This document shows, in pieces, positions 55,454 through 64,000 of a DNA stretch of 64,000 bases. Both the position numbers and the translations under genes were made by a program. How positions within the stretch are numbered: the stretch's first letter is position 1; every line of letters starts with the position of its first letter. This DNA is from CAG-217 sp963638105 (GTDB taxonomy: Bacteria > Bacillota > Clostridia > Oscillospirales > Acutalibacteraceae): positions 1-64,000 of the forward strand of contig CAVHPP010000007.1 of NCBI GenBank assembly GCA_963638105.1. The letters run 5' to 3'. Under the pieces are notes generated by a model, which was not told the DNA's origin, did no database searches, and saw nothing but the letters and a program-made list of their open reading frames with translations.

Positions 55454-55960
55454 TTATCGGGCGCAGCGGGCGATCTGCTGGGCAGTCTGCTCCACTGTGT
55501 TGTTGTCACACTTAATAACCGCGTCCGCATACCGGCGGTACAGGGGCAGCCGCTCCTTGTACATATCCTGCAAGGTGTAGCCCGCTTGCAGTACCACACC
55601 CCGACTGTCCAAATTCTGAATACGGCGGCACATGGTCTCATACTCCAGATGCAGATAAATCACCTTGCCCATGCGGCGCAGGTGCTCCATGGCCGCCGGA
55701 GAATACACCACGGAGCCGCCGGTGGCGATCACCGTACCGGCAATATCCAGGGATAAAACGGCCTCCTCCTCTGCCCGGGCAAAGTAATCCAGCCCTTTTT
55801 CGTCAATGATCTGTTGCAGGCGCCGTCCCTCCCGATTTTGGATCAGCAGGTCCGTGTCAAAAAAATTCTTCAGCAGCAGCTTGGCTGCCACCACCCCGCA
55901 GGTGGATTTGCCGCTGCCGGGCATACCGATCAATATGATATTGCCGCTGTTTGCTTGCAT
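55454..55960 (-). CDS. aroK: Shikimate kinase
   Basis: A 168-residue kinase of aromatic amino-acid synthesis. The P-loop is GMPGSGKST (12-20); the shikimate-binding Asp is in FFDTDLLIQ, and ATGGSVVYS (about 80-88) is the second substrate loop. The lid is LDSRGVVLQAGYTLQDMYKERLPLY in part. The start lies 18 bases downstream of nth. No other shikimate-pathway gene is in the window. Confidence 0.92.
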   Translation of the reverse strand: MQANSGNIILIGMPGSGKSTCGVVAAKLLLKNFFDTDLLIQNREGRRLQQIIDEKGLDYFARAEEEAVLSLDIAGTVIATGGSVVYSPAAMEHLRRMGKVIYLHLEYETMCRRIQNLDSRGVVLQAGYTLQDMYKERLPLYRRYADAVIKCDNNTVEQTAQQIARCAR

Positions 55961-55978
55961 TTGTTCGTCCTCAATTCT

Positions 55979-56623
55979 TCACTTTTTGGCAGCCACACCT
56001 ACGCGGCGGCAAGTACCGTCTGCCAGGGGGCACCTCTCGCACTTAGGGCTGCGGGCCGGGCAAATATCCCGCCCAAACAGCACAATGCGGTGGCAAAAAT
56101 CCGACCCCATATCCGGGGGAATGATCTTCTTTAAGGCAAATTCGATCTGCTTGGGATCTTTCGTTGCCACCAGCCCCAGCCGATTGGCAATGCGGATCAT
56201 GTGGGTGTCTACCACCACGCTCTCCTTGCCGTACACATCGCCCACGATCAGGTTGGCGGTTTTGCGTCCCACCCCGGGCAGGGTCAGCAGGTCCTCAATG
56301 GTGTCCGGCACCCGACCATCGTAGTCGTCCCGTACTTTGCGTGCCATTTCTATAATATTCTCCGCCTTGGTCTTGTAAAACCCGCAGGAGTAAATCAGTC
56401 GCTCTATATCCGCCACATCGGCGTTGCAGTAGTCCTCTAATGTGGGGTACTTGGCAAACAGCGCCGGGGTCACCTGGTTCACCCGGGCGTCCGTACACTG
56501 GGCAGACAATCGCACCGCCACCAGCAGTTCAAAGGCGTTGCCGGAGAACAGAGAGCATCTGGCGTCCGGGTACAGCTGCTCCAAGGCTGCCGCTACCCGC
56601 AAAAATCGTTCTTTCTTGGTCAT
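55979..56623 (-). CDS. nth: Endonuclease III
   Basis: A 214-residue DNA glycosylase/AP lyase for oxidised pyrimidines. The helix-hairpin-helix LPGVGRKTANLIV has the catalytic Lys, and VVDTHMIRIANRLGL the catalytic Asp. A 4Fe-4S cluster is bound by the C-terminal cysteines in CPARSPKCERCPLADGTC. The chain is of standard length and starts two bases after rarA. Confidence 0.96.
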   Translation of the reverse strand: MTKKERFLRVAAALEQLYPDARCSLFSGNAFELLVAVRLSAQCTDARVNQVTPALFAKYPTLEDYCNADVADIERLIYSCGFYKTKAENIIEMARKVRDDYDGRVPDTIEDLLTLPGVGRKTANLIVGDVYGKESVVVDTHMIRIANRLGLVATKDPKQIEFALKKIIPPDMGSDFCHRIVLFGRDICPARSPKCERCPLADGTCRRVGVAAKK

Positions 56624-56625
56624 AT

Positions 56626-57897
56626 TTACAGTTTCCTCTTCTTCACCCGCTCCCAGTAGGCATGGGCGGCCTGCTCGGTCTTGTTGTCGCCAAAATGGTA
56701 ATACTGCGTGCCCTTCAGCACATCCGGCAGGTACTGCTGCTCCACCCAGTGATTTTCATATTCATGGGGGTATTTGTAAAACTGGCCTTTCACCTTGGCG
56801 TCTGCGCCGTCGTAGTGCTTGTTTTGCAGTCGGCGGGGAATGGGCGAATAATTGCCCCGCTGCACATCCGCCATAGCCGCGTTAATGGCGTCATGGGCGG
56901 TATTGCTCTTGGGACTGGTGGCCACCAGCACCACCGCGTCCGCCAGGGGCAGCCTTGCCTCCGGCAGACCCAGCATTTGGGCCGCGTCCACCGCCGCCTT
57001 AACGATGGGAATGATCTGGGGATACGCCAGCCCCACATCCTCACAGGCGCAGACCATCAGCCGCCGACAGGCGGAGGGCAGGTCTCCCGCCTCCAGCAGC
57101 CGGGCCAAATAATGGAGCGCAGCGTCCGGGTCCGAGCCCCGCATAGACTTTTGATAGGCAGAAATAATATCGTAATGCTCGTCCCCCAGCCGATCATAGC
57201 GGGCGCCGCTTTTTTGGGTCAGCTGATCCACCAGCGACCGGGTGATCCGCTTTTTGCCGTCCGTCTCCTGGGCGGCAAAGTAGCAGTTTTCCACCGCACC
57301 CAGGGACTTGCGCACATCGCCGCCGCCCCGCTCCGCCAAAGTGCGGGCTACGCCGTCCGCCAACTCTGCCGGGGTGCCGTTCTCCTTCTCCAGCAAACGG
57401 AAGCCCCGCTCCACCGCGGGCACCACATCTGCCGGGGTAACGGATTTGAACTCAAACACCGTGCACCGGCTGAGCACTGCCGGATAAATATAAAAATACG
57501 GGTTCTCCGTGGTGCTGGCAATGAGGGTGATCTTGCCGTTTTCTATGTATTCCAGCAGGGACTGCTGCTGGCGTTTGTTAAAATACTGGATCTCATCCAA
57601 ATACAGCAATATGCCGTTGGGCGCGGACAGGGTGTCCAGCTCTGCCACCAGTGCCCGAATATCCGCCGTAGAGGCGTTGGTGCCGTTAAGCCGCCGCAAG
57701 GCGCGATCCGTGCGCTTGGCAATAATGGACGCCACCGTGGTCTTGCCCACCCCCGGCGGGCCGTAAAAAATCAAATTTGGAATATCGCCGCTCTCGATCA
57801 GCTGCCGCAGAGCCTTGCCGGGTCCCAGCAAGTGCTGCTGGCCCACCACCTGCTCCAGGCTTTCCGGGCGGATACGGTCTGCCAGGGGATTGGTCAT
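56626..57897 (-). CDS. rarA: Replication-associated recombination protein A (RarA/MgsA)
   Basis: A 423-residue AAA+ ATPase acting at stalled replication forks. It begins with PLADRIRPESLEQVVGQQHL, has Walker A GPPGVGKTTVAS (about 45-56), Walker B ILLYLDEIQYF (about 94-104) and the C-terminal tetramerisation part with RGSDPDAALHYLARLLEAGD. The start overlaps the queH stop by four bases. Confidence 0.95.
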   Translation of the reverse strand: MTNPLADRIRPESLEQVVGQQHLLGPGKALRQLIESGDIPNLIFYGPPGVGKTTVASIIAKRTDRALRRLNGTNASTADIRALVAELDTLSAPNGILLYLDEIQYFNKRQQQSLLEYIENGKITLIASTTENPYFYIYPAVLSRCTVFEFKSVTPADVVPAVERGFRLLEKENGTPAELADGVARTLAERGGGDVRKSLGAVENCYFAAQETDGKKRITRSLVDQLTQKSGARYDRLGDEHYDIISAYQKSMRGSDPDAALHYLARLLEAGDLPSACRRLMVCACEDVGLAYPQIIPIVKAAVDAAQMLGLPEARLPLADAVVLVATSPKSNTAHDAINAAMADVQRGNYSPIPRRLQNKHYDGADAKVKGQFYKYPHEYENHWVEQQYLPDVLKGTQYYHFGDNKTEQAAHAYWERVKKRKL

Positions 57898-58520
57898 ACC
57901 GGTTTCTCCTTCTCTTGCTTAGAATACACACAGCCGCAGAAGTTTTGGCGATACAGGCCGTACTCCCGGGACAGCGCAATGGAGCGCTTGTACCGCTCCT
58001 GCTTCTTAAAATCCGAGGGCAACCAGGCCACCCCGTACTGCTCCCCTACGCTCTGCCCAATGGCATTGATCTTTTGGGCGTCCTTTAAGGGGCTGATGCT
58101 CAGGGTGGTGCAAAAATAGTCAAAGCCCATTTCCTTGGCCAGCGCCGCCGTCTTTTCCAGTCGTTGGCGATAGCAGCGCATACAGCGGGCGCCCCCCTCC
58201 GGGCAGTCCTCATACCCCTTGGCAACAGCCGCAAAGGCCGCCGGTTCGTAGTCCCCGGCGATCAGCTGCACCGGGTGCACTGCCGGCTGGTGCGCGATCA
58301 GCCGCCGCTGCTCCGCCAAGCGCTTTTGGAACTCTCCCTCCGGGGCAATATTCGGATTATAATAAAAGACCGTGATCTGAAAATACTGCGACAGCCACTC
58401 CAGCGTGGCGCTGGAACAGGGGGCGCAGCAGCTGTGCAGCAGCAGGGTGGGTACTCGCCCTGCCGCCGTTTGCTGCCGGATCACGGCCATACACATACGA
58501 TCGTAATTGATTTTGTTCAT
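57894..58520 (-). CDS. queH: Epoxyqueuosine reductase QueH
   Basis: A 208-residue enzyme (former DUF208) for the last step of queuosine synthesis, unrelated to QueG. Adjacent cysteine pairs HSCCAPCSS (about 30-38) and GGARCMRCYRQRL (about 110-122), plus NFCGCVYS near the C-terminus, bind the iron-sulfur cluster and metal. It begins one base after the preceding M23 peptidase gene. QueH modifies the GUN-anticodon tRNAs, which include the tRNA-Tyr encoded at 46086. Confidence 0.94.
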   Translation of the reverse strand: MNKINYDRMCMAVIRQQTAAGRVPTLLLHSCCAPCSSATLEWLSQYFQITVFYYNPNIAPEGEFQKRLAEQRRLIAHQPAVHPVQLIAGDYEPAAFAAVAKGYEDCPEGGARCMRCYRQRLEKTAALAKEMGFDYFCTTLSISPLKDAQKINAIGQSVGEQYGVAWLPSDFKKQERYKRSIALSREYGLYRQNFCGCVYSKQEKEKPV

Positions 58521-58521
58521 G

Positions 58522-59964
58522 TTATTTGCTCAAATAGTAAGTGGGGTTCACCCGGGTGCCATTCAGCCGAATTTCAAAATGGCTGTGGGGTCCGGTGGAA
58601 TTGCCGGTAGAACCGCTCTTGGCGATCTGCTGACCCTTCTTCACCGTTTGGCCGGTGCCCACTAAAATAGACGAATTGTGGGCGTACAGGGTCACCACGC
58701 TGCGGCCGTGGCTGTCTGTGCCGTGATAGATCATCACATAGTAGCCGTAGCTGTAATCCAGCCGCTTGACGGTAATTACCACCCCAGACTGGGCAGCCAC
58801 CACCTTGGAGCCTACGCCGCAAGGGAAGTCCAGTCCACCGTGGTACTTGCCGCTGGAGTAATTGGGGAACCCGGCGCTGACAGTATAGTGCCCGGGCACC
58901 GGATAAGTCATATTCAGCGCCGCGTCCGAGTGGCTGTAAACCCCTTGGGCCTTGCCCCCGGCGGTGTTGTTCTTAGAGGTGGTGTGCTCCTTGTCCTTTT
59001 TGGACAGGGTGGTCACCTCGTCTGCGTTCTTCAAACCGCTGATCAGGGCGTCAATCTCGCTTTCCACCTGCTGCTGCAGCTTTTCGTCCTCGTTACGGTA
59101 CTCGGTGTACATTTTGTTCTGGGCGGTCAACTGCGCCAAGAGCGCGTCGCTCTCCGCCCGGTCCTGGGCCAGGGTCACCTTGCTGGCGGCAATGCCCTCC
59201 TGATCCCGCTCAATGGCGGCCTGCTTGGCTTTTAAGGTTTTGTTTTTTTCGTCCAGGTCTTTTTTGACCTTTTGGTACTGCGCTTTTTGCTGGTTCAGGC
59301 CGTTTTGCTTGGAACAGATCTCCTCCATCTTGCCATTGACCTCTTGCAGCAGCTCCGTGTCGCTCTTGGACACGGCCTTGATCATCTCGTACCGGGTAAG
59401 GAAGCCGGAAATATCCTTGCACCCCAGAAGCGCGGTGATAATGCTGTACTCACCGCTTATGTACATCACCCGCAGCCGGTAGCAATAGGCCTGATAGGTG
59501 GCCTCAAACCGGTCGTTGAGCTTGTTCAGTTCTTTTTGGCCGGCGTCCACTTCCTTTTGCAGGGCGTCCAGCTGCTTTTTGTTGGCAGCAATCTGGGGCT
59601 TTAGCGTGTCAATGGCCTTTTGGCTCTCGTCCACCTGGGCTTGCAGCACCGTCAGTCGGTCGTTCATGGCGCCGATTTTTTGATCTAAAGTGTCCACATA
59701 ATCCTGGGTCACCTTGGAGCTTTTGCCCAACTCCGCCAGCTTCTTTTCGCTTTCTTCTATGCTTTTTTGCAGCTCTTTCTGCTGCTGCTCCAGGCTCTTT
59801 TTGGCCTGGTCCTTTTTGGCGTTCTCCGCCGCCTTGTCCGTGGTGGTCTCCGCCGCCGTGGTGCTCTCCGCGGTCTCCGCACCCCAGGCACTGCCCCCGG
59901 GCAGGGCACACAATAGAGCGCACGCCAATACCAGCGCCAGGAGCTTTTGGCTATACTTTTTCAT
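58522..59964 (-). CDS. Coiled-coil M23 peptidase, PcsB/EnvC-like, copy 1
   Basis: A 480-residue exported protein. A signal peptide (about 1-27) is followed by a Thr/Ala/Lys stretch, a long coiled coil (about 35-300, DQAKKSLEQQQKELQKSIEE onward), and an M23 (LytM) domain at the end. HGGLDFPCGVGS supplies H and D, and TGPHSHFEIRLNG the HxH, so all zinc ligands are kept and the enzyme should be active. I prefer ATG 59964 to 59976, which is inside the AAGGAG binding site. It belongs to the ftsX-linked array. Confidence 0.9.
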   Translation of the reverse strand: MKKYSQKLLALVLACALLCALPGGSAWGAETAESTTAAETTTDKAAENAKKDQAKKSLEQQQKELQKSIEESEKKLAELGKSSKVTQDYVDTLDQKIGAMNDRLTVLQAQVDESQKAIDTLKPQIAANKKQLDALQKEVDAGQKELNKLNDRFEATYQAYCYRLRVMYISGEYSIITALLGCKDISGFLTRYEMIKAVSKSDTELLQEVNGKMEEICSKQNGLNQQKAQYQKVKKDLDEKNKTLKAKQAAIERDQEGIAASKVTLAQDRAESDALLAQLTAQNKMYTEYRNEDEKLQQQVESEIDALISGLKNADEVTTLSKKDKEHTTSKNNTAGGKAQGVYSHSDAALNMTYPVPGHYTVSAGFPNYSSGKYHGGLDFPCGVGSKVVAAQSGVVITVKRLDYSYGYYVMIYHGTDSHGRSVVTLYAHNSSILVGTGQTVKKGQQIAKSGSTGNSTGPHSHFEIRLNGTRVNPTYYLSK

Positions 59965-59988
59965 ATTCTGTTCCATCTCCTTGACGCA

Positions 59989-61419
59989 TTAAGGCAAATA
60001 AATTTCCGGGTCCACGCAGTCGTTATACGATGCGGTGGGGGTGCGCACTTCAAAGTGGCAGTGGGGACCGGTGGAGTTGCCGGTGGAGCCGCTGTAAGCA
60101 ATCAGCTGGCCACGGCTCACGTGCGTACCGGCAGATACCACCCGCCGACTGTTGTGGGCGTACAGGGTATACACCGAATTGCCGACGCTGTCCGTCTTGT
60201 CGTGGGCAATCACAATGTAGCGCCCGTAGCTGCGGTAGCTGCCGTCGCTGTTCGTCAGGTCGGCAGACACGATCACCGTGCCGCTCTCTGCCGCCACGAC
60301 ACGGGAGCCGCTGGCGCATGCAAAATCGCAGCCGGAGTGCCCGGCGTAGCCATGGAACGCAGTGGTAATGCGGGTGTGGCTGGGCACCGGATAGGTTAGG
60401 CGCAGCCGCTTGCTCTCCGTGGTGGTGTGCTTCTTTGTGGTAGAAGCAGTGGTGCCTGCGCTCTCGCCGTGCTTTGTGGTGGTATGCTTCTTTGTTGTGG
60501 TCGTGGTTGTTGTGGTTGTTGTTGTTGTATATTTCTTTGCCGCTTCTTCAATTTGGCGGTCGATCTCATCCAGATCGTTTTGGGTCACATCCCGGTACTC
60601 GGTATAGGCCTTGGTCTTATCCGTCAACTGCTTAAGCAGCCGGTTAGCCTCCGTCTGCTGGTCGGTAAGCACCTGCCGCCGGGTGGTCAGATCTTTCTGA
60701 TCCGCCTGCAAGGTGGTCACCGTCTGTTCCAGCTCCGTTTGGCTGGCAGCCAACGCCGTCTTTTTGGTTTGCAGGTCTTTTTGCCGGGCGGTCAGGTCCG
60801 TTTTGGCCTGTTCCAGTCGGTCACCCTCTGTCTGTACGGACCGGAGCAGCGCCGTGTCCTGCTTGGCAACCCTTGCCACCATCTCGTAGCGGGTGAGCAG
60901 CTGGCCGATATCCGTACTGCCCAGCAGGAACGCCAACACATTGGTCTCGCCGCTGATATACATAGCCCGCAGCCGCTGACAGTAGCGCTGATAATTCTGC
61001 TGAAACCGGGCGTCCAGCACAGTGATCTGCTGCTTGGTGTCTGTAATCTGCTGCTGCAGCGTCGCCTGATCCTGCCGATTCTTCTTCTGCTGCTTTTGCA
61101 GCACGGTAATGCGGTTCTCCGCCGTATCCACCTTTTGCTCCGTCAGCTTTAACTGGCTGCGCAGGTAGCCGATCTTCTGATCCAGGGCGTCCAGGTACGC
61201 CTGGGTGTCCTTGCTTTGCTTGCCCAGGGTCTCCAAGGTTTTTTCCGTTTGGCGCAGCTTCATTTCCAGGTAGGATTGCTGCTCCTCCGGGGTCATTTGG
61301 CTGTTCAGCCCGGTGTCCGCTGCCGGCACAGCCGCCGGGGCGGAGAACACGGCAGGTAAAAACAGACAAAAAGCCAGCAAAACAGCCAAAACTTGTTTTC
61401 CATGTCTTTGCCGCTTCAC
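59989..61419 (-). CDS. Coiled-coil M23 peptidase, copy 2, with poly-Thr linker
   Basis: A 476-residue exported protein. After the signal peptide (to about 35) comes a coiled coil (about 45-295) with KTLETLGKQSKDTQAYLDAL and FQQNYQRYCQRLRAMYISGE. Then a linker with 12 Thr in a row follows, with further Lys/His/Thr runs (about 297-345). The LytM domain shows GHSGCDFACASGS and TGPHCHFEVR, so zinc ligands are complete. GTG 61419 is chosen because AAAGGAAG is then well spaced; a GTG three codons earlier would overlap it. A GC-rich stem without T-run fills part of the 77 bases upstream. Confidence 0.9.
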   Translation of the reverse strand: MKRQRHGKQVLAVLLAFCLFLPAVFSAPAAVPAADTGLNSQMTPEEQQSYLEMKLRQTEKTLETLGKQSKDTQAYLDALDQKIGYLRSQLKLTEQKVDTAENRITVLQKQQKKNRQDQATLQQQITDTKQQITVLDARFQQNYQRYCQRLRAMYISGETNVLAFLLGSTDIGQLLTRYEMVARVAKQDTALLRSVQTEGDRLEQAKTDLTARQKDLQTKKTALAASQTELEQTVTTLQADQKDLTTRRQVLTDQQTEANRLLKQLTDKTKAYTEYRDVTQNDLDEIDRQIEEAAKKYTTTTTTTTTTTTKKHTTTKHGESAGTTASTTKKHTTTESKRLRLTYPVPSHTRITTAFHGYAGHSGCDFACASGSRVVAAESGTVIVSADLTNSDGSYRSYGRYIVIAHDKTDSVGNSVYTLYAHNSRRVVSAGTHVSRGQLIAYSGSTGNSTGPHCHFEVRTPTASYNDCVDPEIYLP

Positions 61420-61496
61420 TGGCTTCACTTCCTTTGTGGTCTATTCTTGTTGTGTGGTACGGCGGCTGCCACGGTGGGCGCCGTCGCCGTTTTTGT

Positions 61497-62756
61497 TTAC
61501 AGGTAATTCAGCGGGTTCACCTGAGAGCCGTTGACGCGCACTTCAAAGTGACAGTGCGGGCCGGTAGAGTTGCCGGTGGAGCCGCTCTTGGCCACCACCT
61601 GACCGGCGCTGACCTTCTCGCCCACGCTCACCAAAATTTGGCTGTTATGGGCATACAGGGTGGACAGGCCGTCCCCGTGGTCAATGATCAAATACCGACC
61701 GTAGCTGTAATTCAGGTACTTAACCAAAATCACCTTGCCGCTGGCGGCTGCATACACATTGGAGCCGGTAGATACCGGGAAGTCAATGCCCCCGTGGTAA
61801 CGACCGCTGGAGTAGTTGGGATACCCGGCAGAAATGGAGCGACTGTCCGTAGGATAGCGCAACCGACCGTTGCCGGAGCCGTGAGAACCGCTGATGCTGC
61901 CGGAGCCGTGAGAACCGGCGGCGGCAATGGCGGCGCTGATCTCATTTTGCACCTGCTGCAACTGCTTTTGATCCGTCTCAATGGCCTCCTGGTACTCGGA
62001 GGTCTGCTTGGAGAGCTTGCGCATTTGGGCGTTGCACTCTGCGGCCTCGCTGTCCAGATCCGCCTTGGTGGAAGAAATATCGTTAATATTCTTCTGGAGG
62101 GCGGCTTTGTCCGACTCCAGACTCTTTTTGTCCGCGTTCAGCTGGTTGCGTTTTTCCTCCAGCTTCTGCTTTTGGGCCTCGATCTCCTCCATCTTCTTCA
62201 TCAGGCTGTCCAAGGTGGCGCTGTCCTGCTGAGAAACGGACTTGATCATCTCCGACCGGGTCAAAAGACTGGACAGATCGGAGCAGGTAAGCAGCACTTC
62301 CAAAGTGGAGGCGCTGCCGCTGATATACATAGCACGCAGCCGCTGACAATACTCGGCGTATGTAGCGTCAAATTCCTTTTGCTTTTGGTCAATTTGACGC
62401 TGGGTCTCCTCAATATCCGCGGCGGTTTTTTCAATCTTCGCCTGGGTGGCGTCGATCTCCGATTGTAAGGCGGCCTTGTCGCTCTCCAAATTGGAGATCT
62501 TGTCCTGCAACAGGCTTATTTTTTCCTGCAGGGTGTTGATATATTCCTGCGTATCTTTCTTTTGCTTGGACAAGCTGTTCAGCTTGCTTTGGGTGCTGTT
62601 GATCCGGGACTGAATTTTGCTTTTTTCGCTTTCCAGCTCCGAGCGGGACTTGGCCTCTGCCACAAAGGCGGAGCTTACCCCGGCGGTCAGCACCAACACA
62701 AGACTGCAAAACAGACAAAACAGCCGCCGCAACCAAATTTTGGATTTAGACTGCAC
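61497..62756 (-). CDS. Coiled-coil M23 peptidase, copy 3, next to ftsX
   Basis: A 419-residue exported protein. The signal peptide (about 6-35) is followed by a coiled coil (about 35-260) and a Gly/Ser/His linker (SHGSGSISGSHGSGNG). The LytM domain then has YHGGIDFPVSTGSN and TGPHCHFEVRVNG with all zinc ligands. In Firmicutes and proteobacteria the extracellular loop of FtsX activates such coiled-coil hydrolases at the septum. Its position directly after ftsX marks it as the most likely direct partner. GTG 62756 is preferred; the start overlaps the ftsX end. Confidence 0.91.
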   Translation of the reverse strand: MQSKSKIWLRRLFCLFCSLVLVLTAGVSSAFVAEAKSRSELESEKSKIQSRINSTQSKLNSLSKQKKDTQEYINTLQEKISLLQDKISNLESDKAALQSEIDATQAKIEKTAADIEETQRQIDQKQKEFDATYAEYCQRLRAMYISGSASTLEVLLTCSDLSSLLTRSEMIKSVSQQDSATLDSLMKKMEEIEAQKQKLEEKRNQLNADKKSLESDKAALQKNINDISSTKADLDSEAAECNAQMRKLSKQTSEYQEAIETDQKQLQQVQNEISAAIAAAGSHGSGSISGSHGSGNGRLRYPTDSRSISAGYPNYSSGRYHGGIDFPVSTGSNVYAAASGKVILVKYLNYSYGRYLIIDHGDGLSTLYAHNSQILVSVGEKVSAGQVVAKSGSTGNSTGPHCHFEVRVNGSQVNPLNYL

Positions 62757-63666
62757 TGATCTCACTACCTTCCTTATTCAGGTACTTGCGCATGGTGATC
62801 ATGGAGCCGCCCACACCGCTGATGATGCCGATGGCAACAAAGATGCCCAGCATTTGCAGCGCATAGGGGGCAAAGGGCAGCGCAGACAGGGACAGGCTTT
62901 TCAGCAGGCCGCTGAACTGGCGCACCGCCAGCTCGTACAGGCCCCATACCAGCCCCAGCGACACCGCGCCGGACACGATACCAAGGATCATACCCTCTAC
63001 CACGAAGGGCAGGCGCACAAAGCTGTTGGTGGCGCCCACGCTCTTCATAATGCTGATCTCCAACCGGCGGGAATACACCGTCAACTTAATGGTGTTGGAG
63101 ATAATGAACAGAGAAATGGCAAACAGCACAGCGATAATCACAATAGAGATCACCGTAATGCCCTGCCGAATGGACACCAGCTTTTGCGCCAGGTCCTTGT
63201 TCTCACGAATGGTGTCTACATTTTGCAGCGCCTTTAGCCCCTTGACTGTTTGGTCAAACTTGCCAAGATCGGCCACCGTCACCTTATAGGCGTTGGGCAG
63301 CGGAATATCCGAGCTGATCTGGGTAAAGAACTTGGCCTGGGCGTCCTCCATGGTTTCCAGCTGCTGTGCCCACGCCTTCTCTTTGGGCACATACTCCAGC
63401 TCCTTCACATTGCCCAGGGCCTTGATCTCCTGACCCATGGTGTCAATGGCGGCCTGGTTCGCATCGTCCTTAATATAGACCATGATCACGTTCTCCTCCT
63501 CAATGCGGGAGAGCAGGGAGTCCATATTCAAAAAAATCATAGATGCAGAGCCGATGAGCACCAAACAGCTCATCAATACGCAAATGGACGCAATGGACAT
63601 CATCCGATTGGTCCAGGTGTTGCGAAAGCCCTCTTTAATTAAATATCTTAAACTTGCGCCGGTCAT
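62746..63666 (-). CDS. ftsX: Cell-division protein FtsX
   Basis: A 306-residue membrane protein with an N-terminal cytoplasmic helix (LRYLIKEGFRNTWTNRMMSI), one membrane helix (about 22-47), a large external loop (about 48-165) that contacts the hydrolase, and three C-terminal helices (about 172-196, 223-247, 271-292). The stretch RLEISIMKSVGATNSFVRLPF after helix 2 is diagnostic. The start codon overlaps the ftsE stop (ATGA). Confidence 0.96.
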   Translation of the reverse strand: MTGASLRYLIKEGFRNTWTNRMMSIASICVLMSCLVLIGSASMIFLNMDSLLSRIEEENVIMVYIKDDANQAAIDTMGQEIKALGNVKELEYVPKEKAWAQQLETMEDAQAKFFTQISSDIPLPNAYKVTVADLGKFDQTVKGLKALQNVDTIRENKDLAQKLVSIRQGITVISIVIIAVLFAISLFIISNTIKLTVYSRRLEISIMKSVGATNSFVRLPFVVEGMILGIVSGAVSLGLVWGLYELAVRQFSGLLKSLSLSALPFAPYALQMLGIFVAIGIISGVGGSMITMRKYLNKEGSEISAV

Positions 63667-64000
63667 TCTGCCGCACCTCCGTTCTCATCCTCCGGGGTGG
63701 CCGCTGCCTGCGCCGGGGTCTCGTCCGCCAGGGACTCTAAGTTGTCAAACACATCCTCGTCTGCCGGGGCGTCTGCCGTCTTGGACAGGTCAATGGAAGT
63801 GCCCTCTTCATAAAAGAACATATCCGTTTCTTTGCGAGGCTCGCTGCTCTCAAACCGGGCGTGGGTGGGATCCGGGGTGTCGGAGACCACTTCGCCGTTC
63901 TTGATCACGATTACCCGCCGCTGGAAAGAGCGCACCAAATCGTGCTCATGGGTCACCATGATCACGGTGGTGCCGGCGTTGTTAATCTTGGTGAGCAGCT
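63663..64000 (-). CDS. ftsE: Cell-division ATP-binding protein FtsE (C-terminal part)
   Basis: The gene continues beyond the window; only the last 112 codons are seen. TTVIMVTHEHDLV contains the H-loop His of ABC ATPases, and RRVIVIKNGEVVSD the usual end of the FtsE core. About 60 further residues, rich in Asp, Glu and Ala, extend past the point where FtsE normally stops. FtsE drives FtsX. The walker motifs and start are outside the window. Confidence 0.92.
   Translation of the reverse strand, partial: LLTKINNAGTTVIMVTHEHDLVRSFQRRVIVIKNGEVVSDTPDPTHARFESSEPRKETDMFFYEEGTSIDLSKTADAPADEDVFDNLESLADETPAQAAATPEDENGGAAE

Overview
The window looks like part of a low-coverage-joined scaffold from an uncultured gut Clostridia bacterium, probably Oscillospirales/Ruminococcaceae-like. 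The reasons are Gram-positive style sigma-A promoters (TTGNNN, 17 bp, TATNAT) in front of most transcription units, an rpmG-secE-nusG-rplKAJL cluster with an L10 leader, a PerR-controlled reverse rubrerythrin, a CarD-type regulator, lacto-N-biose phosphorylase, and intergenic short repeats of a kind I associate with these genomes. Two runs of exactly 10 N (25942-25951 and 29424-29433) are scaffolding gaps, so the order across them is not proven. The genus is inference; no rRNA gene is present.

Layout, left to right. 1-8601: Cys-tRNA(Pro) deacylase and a DUF2804 protein, CobO, a membrane-anchored XRE regulator, a DUF1846 protein, CTP synthase, and an NfeD/SPFH pair. 8602-14232: a complete fructose phosphotransferase operon (fruR-fruK-fruA-ptsH-ptsI). 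14524-18480: a CarD regulator and a P-type cation ATPase preceded by what looks like a yybP-ykoY manganese riboswitch with its own terminator. 18479-21887: a small DUF1648 protein and two overlapping flavoprotein genes. 21998-25862: rpmG, secE, nusG, rplK, rplA, then the L10 leader with attenuator and rplJ-rplL, ending in a strong terminator with no rpoB following. 25952-29423 is an isolated contig with a GH3 enzyme and two small membrane proteins. 29434-33269: GPH-type sugar transporter plus GH2 enzyme.

33371-38300: tRNA-Ala, then a secreted protein/DUF2089 regulator pair flanked by near-identical 50 bp direct repeats, an orphan protein that may have an ADP-ribosyltransferase fold, and a metallophosphoesterase with two GtrA-like membrane proteins. 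38306-45848: thioredoxin with a ferredoxin-thioredoxin-reductase-like partner, GlmS, reverse rubrerythrin with PerR and its operators, a glycerophosphodiesterase, a nitroreductase-like protein and asparagine synthase. 45974-46170: tRNA-Thr and tRNA-Tyr. 46268-50176: a three-gene operon for galacto-/lacto-N-biose (GH112 phosphorylase, a beta-helix protein resembling GH136, and a small helical protein resembling the GH136 folding partner). 50363-53490: Tmk, a second glycerophosphodiesterase-like protein with an altered active site, and GuaB.

53600-64000: one long reverse-strand operon, ftsE-ftsX, three paralogous coiled-coil M23 peptidases, queH, rarA, nth, aroK and a secreted transglutaminase/fibronectin protein. 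The division-linked FtsEX complex presumably controls one or more of the three peptidases. The most unusual points are the repeat-flanked module beside tRNA-Ala, the apparently cytosolic GH136-like pair with GH112, the triple M23 array behind ftsX, and two promoters followed at once by terminator-like hairpins.
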